A DNA stretch of 64,000 nucleotides from positions 1-64,000 of the forward strand of contig CABJBM010000023.1 of the NCBI GenBank assembly GCA_902363835.1, given 5' to 3'. The notes beneath the pieces were generated by a model that was given only the letters and a program-made list of their open reading frames with translations, did not search any database and was not told the origin of the DNA. The first letter of the stretch is position 1; each line of letters begins with the position of its first letter. Shown here piece after piece: positions 48,389 to 56,900 of this stretch. The position numbers were made by a program, and so were the translations under genes. This DNA is from Lachnospiraceae bacterium. GTDB lineage: Bacteria > Bacillota > Clostridia > Lachnospirales > Lachnospiraceae.

Positions 48389-48458
48389 GTTTATAAACTT
48401 AAGGCGGTAACGTAAGACCATAGCCTCGTCCTTTTCCCAGGACGGGGCTTATTTTTAT
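48389..48458 (+). terminator. Orphan T-box 3' module acting as terminator
   Basis: This stretch (GTTTATAAACTTAAGGCGGT and following) is nearly the same as the antiterminator/terminator part of the tyrS T-box at 55283-55353. It includes the terminator stem CCTCGTCCT / AGGACGGGG and a T run. Stem I and specifier are absent: the GH4 coding sequence ends only 11 bases earlier. The tRNA-pairing TGGT has become CGGT. It likely serves now as the GH4 terminator. Confidence 0.7.
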
Positions 48459-48621
48459 GAAAAGCATCAGATGTCCTGCTGTGCTAAAAAAGCATGGGGG
48501 AAAAGAGGGGAGAAAAAGCCTTAGCAGTGGATAAAATACTGCTTTGAGTTTGCTGTCTTTGTTTTTGATTCATTAACGTAAATCGGACGATTTTCTTCGG
48601 AAAATAATGAATGTCGAAAAA

Positions 48622-48635
48622 TGTAAGTGCTTAAC
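48622..48635. promoter_or_regulatory. Degenerate cre-like site
   Basis: TGTAAGTGCTTAAC resembles the cre at 48822-48835 (TGTAAGCGCTTACA) with three changes. It lies exactly 200 bp upstream of it. Together they could give a CcpA loop. The interval 48459-48787 shows no gene. Confidence 0.35.
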
Positions 48636-48787
48636 CAAGTGTGAGATTAAAAATAATGACAAAAGTAAGTTGAAAAATATATATAAAACGTAGAATTAAT
48701 GAAAGCCTTCCTCTGATTTGATTGATAGAAAGTGCTAATGAACATTGGAATTTATTTACAAAAAGTGCAATGATTTCAAGGATGGGG

Positions 48788-48835
48788 TTGATTAATAATT
48801 TCCTTCGCTGTAAAATCATGTTGTAAGCGCTTACA
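48788..48835 (+). promoter_or_regulatory. Promoter and catabolite (cre) operator of pectinase gene
   Basis: TTGATT (48788-48793), a 17-bp spacer and TAAAAT (48811-48816). Just downstream is TGTAAGCGCTTACA (48822-48835), a perfect palindrome that fits the CcpA cre consensus. Its position over the start point predicts repression by preferred sugars. The ATG is 24 bp downstream with GGGAGGGAAC between. Confidence 0.8.
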
Positions 48836-48858
48836 CTACTATTTGGGAGGGAACAAAC

Positions 48859-51800
48859 ATGAATGCTATATTAAAACGGTGCAGGAAGGCATTAGCTGTA
48901 TTCCTTGCCGTGGCAATGCTGCCCCAGTTTGGATTAGCCGGCGGGGGGACTGCTTATGCTGAGCTGTCTTCAGAGCCGGACGGAATCAGGGTAGCTACGC
49001 CATCGGAGGCAGCTGCCACTCCATCCAATGCCAATGATTCCCAAGGGTATGGGACAGTCTCTCTGCTGGAGACAGTGGCTACGCCGTCAGTGGCGGCTGC
49101 CACTCCATCTAATGCAGAGCTTTTGCTGGCAGGCGAAAGCCGCTACAGCAGGTCGGAAGGAAGCAGCGACGTAACAAATGTAAGAGTACCTGAGTTAGCT
49201 TATGATAATACATCCATTACTCTGGTCTGGGACAAGCCGGAGAATTACGGGGATGTGGCAAATTACGATGTATACTGTGATGATGTAAAAATAGGGGATG
49301 CAAGAAGCAATTTTGCGGAGCATGCGGACTGGGCCAATACATATATGAATGCTTTTTATAATTATTATGATGCCCAGGGCATTGATATGGTACAGGCAGA
49401 TATCCATACCTTCCGGGCAGATGGGCTCACACCGGATACCAGTTATACCTTTTCCGTTGTGGCGGTGGATGCACATGGGACAGAGCTGGGGGACAGAGCC
49501 TCTGCTACCTGGTCTACCACAGGGACGCCGGAAGAGTTCCATATCATGGATTACGGAGCGGAGCCGGTAGAAGCAGGCTTTACCTCCAGTGATGAGGATA
49601 GGGATGCCTTTATTGTTAAGAATACAAAAGCCATCCAGAGCGCCATTGATGCCTGCAGCGAAGGCGGAAAGGTAGTGATCCCGGCAGGAATCTATATGTC
49701 CGGTTCCCTGTATTTAAAGAGCAACATGACTCTGGAACTGGAAGAGGGGGCGGTTCTTTTCGGTTCACCCAATGTGAACCATTATGACCAGAACTATCTG
49801 CTGTATCCTTATTCCACGGATACCAGATCCTGGGCCCTGATCAATGCCTACAGCGCAGATGAGCACGGGGGCTTTGAAAATATCCGCATTGTGGGAAAAG
49901 GAACGATTTATGGAAATGGGTGGAAATATGGCTCCGGAAGCACCATAAGCGGAGACGGCTACTCCCCTGCTTACCAGAAGAAGCAAAGCGGTGACCCTGA
50001 CTGGACAAAGGCAGAGCTTCAAAAATATGCCCTGAAAAACTGGGTGGCAGGAAACAACAGCAAGGTTTCCGGAAACAGCAATTTTGGAATCCTGGCTAAA
50101 AGTGCCTTTGATATGGGGAGGGGGAAAGGGCTTACCGACAGTGAAGCTTATGCCATGAGACCCAATCTGGTAGTCCTTCGGGGTGTAAATGGAGTTTATA
50201 TCCAGGGAATCACCGTGGAGAATCCTGCCAATCACACCATTGCGGTCCTTGACAGTGAAAACGTAGTTTCTGAAAATGTGAAATACATTACATATGATGC
50301 AAACAATGGGGACGGCATTGAGCTGGGTAATACCCAGAATGCAATGGTTTTTAACAATTTCTTTGACACGGGAGATGATGCGGTCAACTTTGCCACAGGC
50401 ATGGGCAAGGGCGTGCAGGATACGGAACAGAAGCCGTCAGGCAATATCTGGACCTTTAATAATTTCCTCCGTGAATGTCATGGAGGTGCCATTGCGGCAG
50501 GCAGCCACACCGGAGCAGGAATTGGCCAGATGCTGGTGGAGGACAATGTCTTAAACCACAGTGATATGCCATTCCGTTTTAAAAGTGCTCCTGTAAACGG
50601 CGGCAGTGTATCTGATATCCTGATCCGTGACTGTGCAGTAGGAGATGCCCAGCAGGTATTTACCTTTAGCACGTCTTACTCTGATGCAAATCAGGCCGTG
50701 ACCGTAGAACCGGCAGATAAGCCGGCAGAGTTTTATCAGGTTGATGCGTACAATATTACGGCAGATACCATTACAAAGAATACGTTTGAAATAGCGGCAT
50801 CCGTGGATTATGAAAAGATGTATCAGCCATGGCATACCCACCATGATTTGTATTTCCAGGATATTACGTTTACCAACATTGCTGCATCCCTGGCAAAAAC
50901 CTCGGAAAAGCTGGAAGGTGTTTCCAATACTGTCTTCCACAACGTAGTCATGAACTGGAAGGGAATTGAGAAAAAAGACAATGATGCGGCAGCAACTGCT
51001 TATAAGGCCTGGGGTTCCATAAAATTCTCCAATGACTTAAGCTTTACTGGAACCACCACCCAGTCCACTGCTTCCTATGATGCAATGGCAAAACCGGTAT
51101 GGCCGGAGGATGTTCTCACAGTGGCAAGTGCGTCGGAAGCCTCAAAGGGCGGATCCGAACGGAGAGTAAAGCTGAAATGGCCTGCAGCAGAAGACGGAGA
51201 ACAGGAGACCGGCAGCGGAGGAGTTACAGGATATATCGTTGAAACGTATTTAAATGATGAATTGATCGACGTAACAAAGCCTGTGACAACTACTTCCTGT
51301 GAGCTGGGAGGACTTTCTCCTGATGTGGCCTATGTATTTAAGGTATATGCGGTTGATGCCCCCGGAAACAAGGTACTGGGGCTTCAATATGACTGGACCA
51401 CATCCGAAGGAGAAGACCGGGAGGTCAAAGAACCGGTAGATGGCAAAATCACATTCAGCGGAATCGGATATACCTGGGGAACTGCCAAATTCAAATCAGC
51501 AAAGGCGGCGGATTCCAGAATACGGGGTTACCGCGCTTATGTAAACGGAGAACTGGCTGCCACGGTTTATAATTACCAGCTTAAGGAACCGGAGGCAGAA
51601 GAGATCACCATGACCATCGGACGCATGCTGGAGGACAGCAACGATGTATATCTGGAAGCATTTACGGATTCGGATCAGACCTATGAGTACAAGGAAGCAA
51701 CCGTAAAAACAACCAAGGCCTATGATTATCTGGCACCGGTATGGAAAAGCGATGAGTTAAAGGTATCTTTATCCGGCAATGACTTCATCCTGTCATGGGA

Positions 51801-54800
51801 GGAACCTGAGGATGAATCAGGCATCTACGGATACCGGGTTTATGCAGATGGAAAGCCTGTGTATACAACGGATGGGGACTACTTTAATCATGTCAACGGC
51901 GTGTATACTACAAAGGATACGTCCTTTACCGTGACAGGATTGGACCCGGAAGAGCAGCACACATTCCGTGTAGAAGCAGCAGACCGTTGGTGGAAGGCCA
52001 TAAATGGGAGCGGACCGTTTCACTGGACCAACAGCGGCCCGGCAGTGACATGGAACGGACCGGAAGAGGAGCTTCTCTGGAGATCCTCTGCATTCGGACA
52101 ATCCACAGATTTAAACTTCAGTTCCAATGTGCTGGACAATAAGGTGGGAACGAACTACACCTGGCCGTCTGGCTCGGACAAGCCTCTGGATATGGAAGGA
52201 AAGCCGGTCCAGGATGTTGTGATTGAATCAAGAGGCGGAAAGCTGCAGGCAGGGCATGACGGGGTGACCTTCTATTATACAGAGGTTCCCACCAATAAGA
52301 ATTTTACCCTGACCGCAGATGTTACCGTAGAGCAGATGGGGCCGGAAAACGGGACCAACCCCAACCAGCAGGAGGGCGCAGGACTTATGGTCCGTGATGT
52401 AAACGGTTCTCCCAGAAAAGATCCTCTGGAAGAAGGATATGAGGAATATCCGGCTGCCTCCAACATGGTAATGCTGCAGGCTGGCTCGGCAGGAAAGTCC
52501 CTGAATGCTGATTTAAACCTGCTGGCAGCAGCCCGTTATGGGGTCAACAGCCCGGCAGGAAATCTAAAATCCGTAAAGACTACGGCAACCTTTGAAAAGT
52601 CCGCAGCAAAAGCAGATAAAAAGTATGCTCCGGAAGATGCTCCCTATCCGTCCAATTTCTATGGAACCCAGATGAAGCTTCGCCTGGAACGGACGGATGA
52701 AGGGTTTACTGCCTCCCATCTTGATGACGGGGGAAATGTGATTAGCACTTATACTTTTACGGACAAAAATGTCACTCCCAACATCGTGGCTCACTTAGAT
52801 AAAGACACCATGTACGTTGGATTCTTTGCCGCAAGAAATGCCCGTATGTCAGTGAAGAACATTTCACTGGTATTAAGCGATGTAAAACAGGCAGATGAAT
52901 CACCGGCCTATGTGGCTCCCAACGATGAATCCGCATCAATTTATGTGGCATCAGCAGCCTATACCAATGGCCCTGCATATACGGTTCAGGCACTTACCAA
53001 TCAGTCCGGCCGCATGACCGTAAGCCAGAACGGGGCTGTCATCGCTGCAAATAAGGAAGTCACCGGAGGAGTCCAGTTCACTTATCCGGCTGTCATAACA
53101 GGGAATGAAGCAGAATTCAAGCTGAGTTTTGTTCCAGACGAAGGAGCTGACACCGGAAAAGAAAAGGTGCAGACCTTTAAAGTAAAAAAAGAAGCTTATG
53201 GGGATGACTTATATGCAGCACCTGATGGAAGCGATTCCGGAGCCGGAACCATGGAGGCACCCATGTCCGTGGAGGCAGCCGTAAGCAGGCTGGTTCCAGG
53301 CGGGACGATTTACATGGCAGAAGGAACCTACGGACCCTTCCAGATTCCTATAAGTTCGTCAGGAAATAAAGATGCAGGAAAAGCCTTGAAAGCCATGGGA
53401 GCGGTAAAAATAACAGGAAGCGGAAAGATCTTTGTTTTGGATTCCGATTACTGGGATGTAACAGGTCTTGATGTGGATGGCAGAAATGTGGAAGGAAGCA
53501 GAGGCGTGATGATCCATGGCAGCCACAATGTGATGAAAGATTCCCTGATTCACAACACTTCCAGCGATGCGGGCCTTACGATCACAAAGTCAAGGGGCAG
53601 CAGGCTCTTGTGGCCCTCCTACAACCTGATCGAAAACTGTGAGTCTTATGAAAACATTGACGGTTCCAGAATCAATGCCGACGGTTTTGCTTCAAAATCA
53701 GGTTCCGGTGATGACAACCGGTTTGTAAACTGCGTGTCTCATGACAATGCAGATGACGGCTGGGATTTATACAATACTTTGTCCGACGGACCCAACGGCA
53801 GGACCATTATTGAAAATTGTGTGGCATACAATAACGGAAACAATGGATTCAAGCTGGGAGGAGAAGGCCGGGAGGTCCGGAGTATCCTGAGAAACAGTGT
53901 GGCATTCCACAACAATCTGGATGGAATTACAGATAATTTTAATCCGGGAGAACTGACCATTGAAAACAATACCTCCTTTGACAACCGGCGCTTTAACATC
54001 ATCATGCGCCCCAGCCCGTATAAAACAGATTCAGACGGAAATCTGACGGCCGACGGCATTGTGGTGAATAATGTATCCTATCGCACCTCAGCCTACAGTG
54101 CATCTCTTGATAAGGTATATGATGATAAAATTGCAGCAAGAGAAATAAGCAATAATTATTTTTATCAAAACGGTGCCAATGCCATAACAGGTGATAATTT
54201 CCGTTCTCTAGATCCGGCGGAGTGCTTTACCAGAGTTGATGGAAAAATCGTATTCGGTGATTTCCTGCGCCCTGCAAAGGACAGTGTCATAAAAATGGCC
54301 GGTGCAGGTGCCCAGCTGCCTGGGATCAATGCCCCGGAACCAGAACCAAATCCGGAACCAGAGCCAAATCCGGAGCCAGAGCCAAATCCGGAGCCAGAGC
54401 CAAATCCGAACCCAACACCAAATCCGGAGCCTGAGCCCGAGCCAGGTCCAAATCCAGCGCCAGTGCCGGGACAGAATTCCGACGGCAGCGGATCTGATTC
54501 TGACAAGGACTACGGCATAAAAAAGAGCTCTGATGAAACAAAGGGAGACTGGATAAAAGATACAAAAGGCTGGCGCTTCAAAAAACAGGATGGAACGTAT
54601 CCAAAAGAAGAGTGGGTGAAGGTCAGCGGAGCATGGTACTATTTTGGACTCACCGGTTATATGACAACCGGATGGAATAAAGTCGGCGGGATCTGGTACT
54701 TTATGGACCAGAGCGGTGCAATGAAAACAGACTGGGTTTTATCAGAAGGAAAATGGTATTATATGAACCTGGACGGATCCATGGCAGCAGGCTGGATCAA

Positions 54801-54906
54801 TGTCCGTAATAAATGGTATTATCTGAGTCAGTCGGGAGAATGCCTGATGAATACGGTCACACCCGACGGATACCGGGTTGATGAAAATGGAGCCTGGGTA
54901 AAGTGA
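48859..54906 (+). CDS. Giant secreted pectinase: GH28 polygalacturonase + PL9 pectate lyase + wall-binding repeats
   Basis: A 2015-residue secreted protein. Signal peptide (about 1-35); two ATPSEAAATPSNA-type motifs (about 45-85); Fn3 domain (about 105-215). The GH28 beta-helix (about 225-745) has FNNFFDTGDDAVNF and HGGAIAAGSHTG. Fn3-like modules (about 760-1065) precede a concanavalin-like region (about 1070-1340) and an Ig-like part. The PL9-type beta-helix (about 1450-1815) has NADGFASKSGSGDDN and NADDGWDLYN. A PEPEPN-repeat linker (about 1825-1872) and four choline/wall-binding repeats (about 1903-2015; WYYFGLTGYMTTGWNKVGG) follow. It should degrade homogalacturonan by hydrolysis and elimination at the cell surface. 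A cre site precedes it. Confidence 0.9.
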   Translation: MNAILKRCRKALAVFLAVAMLPQFGLAGGGTAYAELSSEPDGIRVATPSEAAATPSNANDSQGYGTVSLLETVATPSVAAATPSNAELLLAGESRYSRSEGSSDVTNVRVPELAYDNTSITLVWDKPENYGDVANYDVYCDDVKIGDARSNFAEHADWANTYMNAFYNYYDAQGIDMVQADIHTFRADGLTPDTSYTFSVVAVDAHGTELGDRASATWSTTGTPEEFHIMDYGAEPVEAGFTSSDEDRDAFIVKNTKAIQSAIDACSEGGKVVIPAGIYMSGSLYLKSNMTLELEEGAVLFGSPNVNHYDQNYLLYPYSTDTRSWALINAYSADEHGGFENIRIVGKGTIYGNGWKYGSGSTISGDGYSPAYQKKQSGDPDWTKAELQKYALKNWVAGNNSKVSGNSNFGILAKSAFDMGRGKGLTDSEAYAMRPNLVVLRGVNGVYIQGITVENPANHTIAVLDSENVVSENVKYITYDANNGDGIELGNTQNAMVFNNFFDTGDDAVNFATGMGKGVQDTEQKPSGNIWTFNNFLRECHGGAIAAGSHTGAGIGQMLVEDNVLNHSDMPFRFKSAPVNGGSVSDILIRDCAVGDAQQVFTFSTSYSDANQAVTVEPADKPAEFYQVDAYNITADTITKNTFEIAASVDYEKMYQPWHTHHDLYFQDITFTNIAASLAKTSEKLEGVSNTVFHNVVMNWKGIEKKDNDAAATAYKAWGSIKFSNDLSFTGTTTQSTASYDAMAKPVWPEDVLTVASASEASKGGSERRVKLKWPAAEDGEQETGSGGVTGYIVETYLNDELIDVTKPVTTTSCELGGLSPDVAYVFKVYAVDAPGNKVLGLQYDWTTSEGEDREVKEPVDGKITFSGIGYTWGTAKFKSAKAADSRIRGYRAYVNGELAATVYNYQLKEPEAEEITMTIGRMLEDSNDVYLEAFTDSDQTYEYKEATVKTTKAYDYLAPVWKSDELKVSLSGNDFILSWEEPEDESGIYGYRVYADGKPVYTTDGDYFNHVNGVYTTKDTSFTVTGLDPEEQHTFRVEAADRWWKAINGSGPFHWTNSGPAVTWNGPEEELLWRSSAFGQSTDLNFSSNVLDNKVGTNYTWPSGSDKPLDMEGKPVQDVVIESRGGKLQAGHDGVTFYYTEVPTNKNFTLTADVTVEQMGPENGTNPNQQEGAGLMVRDVNGSPRKDPLEEGYEEYPAASNMVMLQAGSAGKSLNADLNLLAAARYGVNSPAGNLKSVKTTATFEKSAAKADKKYAPEDAPYPSNFYGTQMKLRLERTDEGFTASHLDDGGNVISTYTFTDKNVTPNIVAHLDKDTMYVGFFAARNARMSVKNISLVLSDVKQADESPAYVAPNDESASIYVASAAYTNGPAYTVQALTNQSGRMTVSQNGAVIAANKEVTGGVQFTYPAVITGNEAEFKLSFVPDEGADTGKEKVQTFKVKKEAYGDDLYAAPDGSDSGAGTMEAPMSVEAAVSRLVPGGTIYMAEGTYGPFQIPISSSGNKDAGKALKAMGAVKITGSGKIFVLDSDYWDVTGLDVDGRNVEGSRGVMIHGSHNVMKDSLIHNTSSDAGLTITKSRGSRLLWPSYNLIENCESYENIDGSRINADGFASKSGSGDDNRFVNCVSHDNADDGWDLYNTLSDGPNGRTIIENCVAYNNGNNGFKLGGEGREVRSILRNSVAFHNNLDGITDNFNPGELTIENNTSFDNRRFNIIMRPSPYKTDSDGNLTADGIVVNNVSYRTSAYSASLDKVYDDKIAAREISNNYFYQNGANAITGDNFRSLDPAECFTRVDGKIVFGDFLRPAKDSVIKMAGAGAQLPGINAPEPEPNPEPEPNPEPEPNPEPEPNPNPTPNPEPEPEPGPNPAPVPGQNSDGSGSDSDKDYGIKKSSDETKGDWIKDTKGWRFKKQDGTYPKEEWVKVSGAWYYFGLTGYMTTGWNKVGGIWYFMDQSGAMKTDWVLSEGKWYYMNLDGSMAAGWINVRNKWYYLSQSGECLMNTVTPDGYRVDENGAWVK

Positions 54907-54950
54907 CAAAATTTTGAAAATCTTAAAAAATAACCAATTGTAAAAATGTG

Positions 54951-54987
54951 CAAAAGGCGCTGGTATAAATAATATCATCGCCTTTTG
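54951..54987 (+). terminator. Hairpin after pectinase gene
   Basis: CAAAAGGCG (54951-54959) and CGCCTTTTG (54979-54987) pair around a 19-base loop. The T run is short, so termination may be weak. It lies 44 bases after the stop. Confidence 0.5.
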
Positions 54988-55023
54988 CCAGCACTGCTGA
55001 AAAATAAATGAGAAAAACCCCTC

Positions 55024-55052
55024 TTGACAAATAAAACAAAACCACATATACT
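55024..55052 (+). promoter_or_regulatory. Promoter of tyrS leader
   Basis: TTGACA (55024-55029), a 17-bp spacer and TATACT (55047-55052). It stands about 320 bp before tyrS, so a long leader is made. Confidence 0.85.
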
Positions 55053-55084
55053 AGTCAGTAACTTCATAAACAAGTAAAAGCGTT

Positions 55085-55353
55085 GATAAGAACAAGTAGC
55101 AATGCCATGGACCACACAGAAAGCAGCCGGCAGATGAGAGGCGCGTGGAAAACGGATTGTGAATACATCTTTGAGCTTCGCACCCAACGGCTGAGATGCC
55201 CAGTAGGCTGCGACGGATTCCCGCACCCGTTATTGTGCTAGAGTATCGCATCAGGTACTCAAAGAGGTAGGCAGCGCGAGCTGTTTATAAACTTAAGGTG
55301 GTAACACGAGACTTCAGCCTCGTCCTTTTGATAGGACGGGGCTTATTTTTATT
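55085..55353 (+). promoter_or_regulatory. Tyrosine T-box leader
   Basis: The leader between promoter and tyrS has a T-box layout. Stem I opens at GATAAGAACAAGTAGCA, and a specifier loop GTGAATACATC contains the Tyr codon TAC (55164-55166). A T-box AAGGTGGTAACACGAG follows, then a terminator hairpin CCTCGTCCT-TTTGAT-AGGACGGGG (55316-55341) with a T run. Uncharged tRNA-Tyr would pair with TAC and TGGT, favour the antiterminator and switch tyrS on. Confidence 0.85.
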
Positions 55354-55368
55354 TTACAAAAAAGGAGA

Positions 55369-56598
55369 ATGATGATGACGATTTATGAAGAATTGAAAGC
55401 CCGGGGCTTAATCGCCCAGGTGACAAACGAAGAAGAGATCAGTAAAATGGTAAATGAAGGAAAAGCCGTATTCTATATCGGATTTGATCCTACGGCTGAC
55501 AGCCTTCATGTAGGGCATTTTATGGCACTGTGCTTAATGAAGCGCCTTCAGGAGGCAGGCAATAAGCCTATCGCCCTGATCGGAGGGGGAACCGGTATGG
55601 TTGGAGATCCTTCCGGAAGAAGTGATATGCGTCAGATGATGACTGTGGATATAATCCAGCATAACTGCGATTGCTTTAAAAAACAGATGAGCCGCTTTAT
55701 TGACTTTTCCGATGGAAAGGCTCTTATGGTCAACAATGCTGACTGGCTGCTGGAATTAAATTACATTGATTTCCTCAGGGAGGTTGGCCCTCATTTTTCA
55801 GTCAACCGCATGCTGACCGCAGAATGCTATAAGCAGCGTATGGAAAGGGGATTAAGTTTCCTGGAGTTCAACTACATGATCATGCAGAGCTATGACTTTT
55901 ATGAGCTGTTTAACCGCTATGGCTGCAACATGCAGTTCGGTGGAGATGACCAGTGGAGCAACATGCTTGGAGGCACAGAGCTGATCCGCCGGAAGCTGGG
56001 AAAAGATGCCCATGCAATGACCATTACCCTGCTTTTAAATTCCGAAGGAAACAAGATGGGAAAAACCCAGTCCGGTGCAGTGTGGCTTGATCCGGAAAAG
56101 ACCTCTCCCTTTGATTTCTTCCAGTACTGGAGAAATGTTGGCGATGCAGACGTGTTAAAATGCCTGCGCATGCTGACCTTCCTTCCTATTGAGCAGATCG
56201 ACCAGATGGACAGCTGGGAAGGCAGCCAGCTGAACGAGGCAAAGGAAATCCTGGCCTATGAGCTGACTAAGCTGGTACACGGGGAAGAAGAAGCGGAAAG
56301 AGCCAAAGAGAGCGCCAGGGCGCTGTTCACCGGCGGCAATGCAGCAGATATGCCAACCTGCGAACTGGAAGAGGCGGATTTTATTGATGAAAAGATTGAT
56401 ATTCTGGCCATTCTCCAGAAAGCCGGCCTGGCGCCCACCCGTTCCGAAGCAAGGCGCAATGTGGAGCAGGGAGGAGTGACCGTGGAAGGAGAGGCTGTTT
56501 CCGATGCAAAGGCCGTATTTACGAAAGAGCAGCTGTCCGGAGATGGGCTGGTGGTAAAACGCGGTAAGAAAAAGTTTGTAAGAGTAGTTGCAAAATAA
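55369..56598 (+). CDS. tyrS: Tyrosyl-tRNA synthetase
   Basis: Charges tRNA-Tyr. The 409-residue class Ic synthetase has the HIGH-like motif [12 protein letters not shown], the tyrosine-binding [11 protein letters not shown] and [13 protein letters not shown], and the KMSKS-like [12 protein letters not shown]-terminal S4 RNA-binding domain has [23 protein letters not shown]. Three ATGs lie in a row after AAAAGGAGA; the first is used here. It is controlled by the T-box leader and ends at a strong terminator. Confidence 0.97.
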   Translation: MMMTIYEELKARGLIAQVTNEEEISKMVNEGKAVFYIGFDPTADSLHVGHFMALCLMKRLQEAGNKPIALIGGGTGMVGDPSGRSDMRQMMTVDIIQHNCDCFKKQMSRFIDFSDGKALMVNNADWLLELNYIDFLREVGPHFSVNRMLTAECYKQRMERGLSFLEFNYMIMQSYDFYELFNRYGCNMQFGGDDQWSNMLGGTELIRRKLGKDAHAMTITLLLNSEGNKMGKTQSGAVWLDPEKTSPFDFFQYWRNVGDADVLKCLRMLTFLPIEQIDQMDSWEGSQLNEAKEILAYELTKLVHGEEEAERAKESARALFTGGNAADMPTCELEEADFIDEKIDILAILQKAGLAPTRSEARRNVEQGGVTVEGEAVSDAKAVFTKEQLSGDGLVVKRGKKKFVRVVAK

Positions 56599-56662
56599 TA
56601 GAAAGAAAGCAGCTGTTGAAAGATCAATGCCATTCAGCTAAAACTTCATACCGCTTTAAGAT

Positions 56663-56700
56663 AGAACAGGGCACGGAAAAATACAGGCCCTGTTCTTTTT
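56663..56700 (+). terminator. Terminator of tyrS
   Basis: AGAACAGGGC (56663-56672) and GCCCTGTTCT (56687-56696) are followed by TTTTT. The rest of 56701-56900 holds a TATAAT (56859-56864) likely used for the next gene. Confidence 0.85.
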
Positions 56701-56900
56701 GTGCATGTTAATAAGCACGGCATGATTTTATGATTTTCTTGGCTGTTTTTGATTCGTAAAAACAGTTCTAAAGCTTTTATGCTGAAGTTTTGCAATAACT
56801 GCAAAAATCCTGCGGCAACTTGACAAACAATGCGTAGTCACCAGCCAATGGGATATCGTATAATGAGGAAATATGATGATCGCAACATAAAGGGAGGGAT

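Noticed and set aside
54165..54565. Pro/Gly/Ser-rich frames in the pectinase linker on both strands
   Set aside because: They are shadows of the repetitive PEPEPN linker of the real gene.
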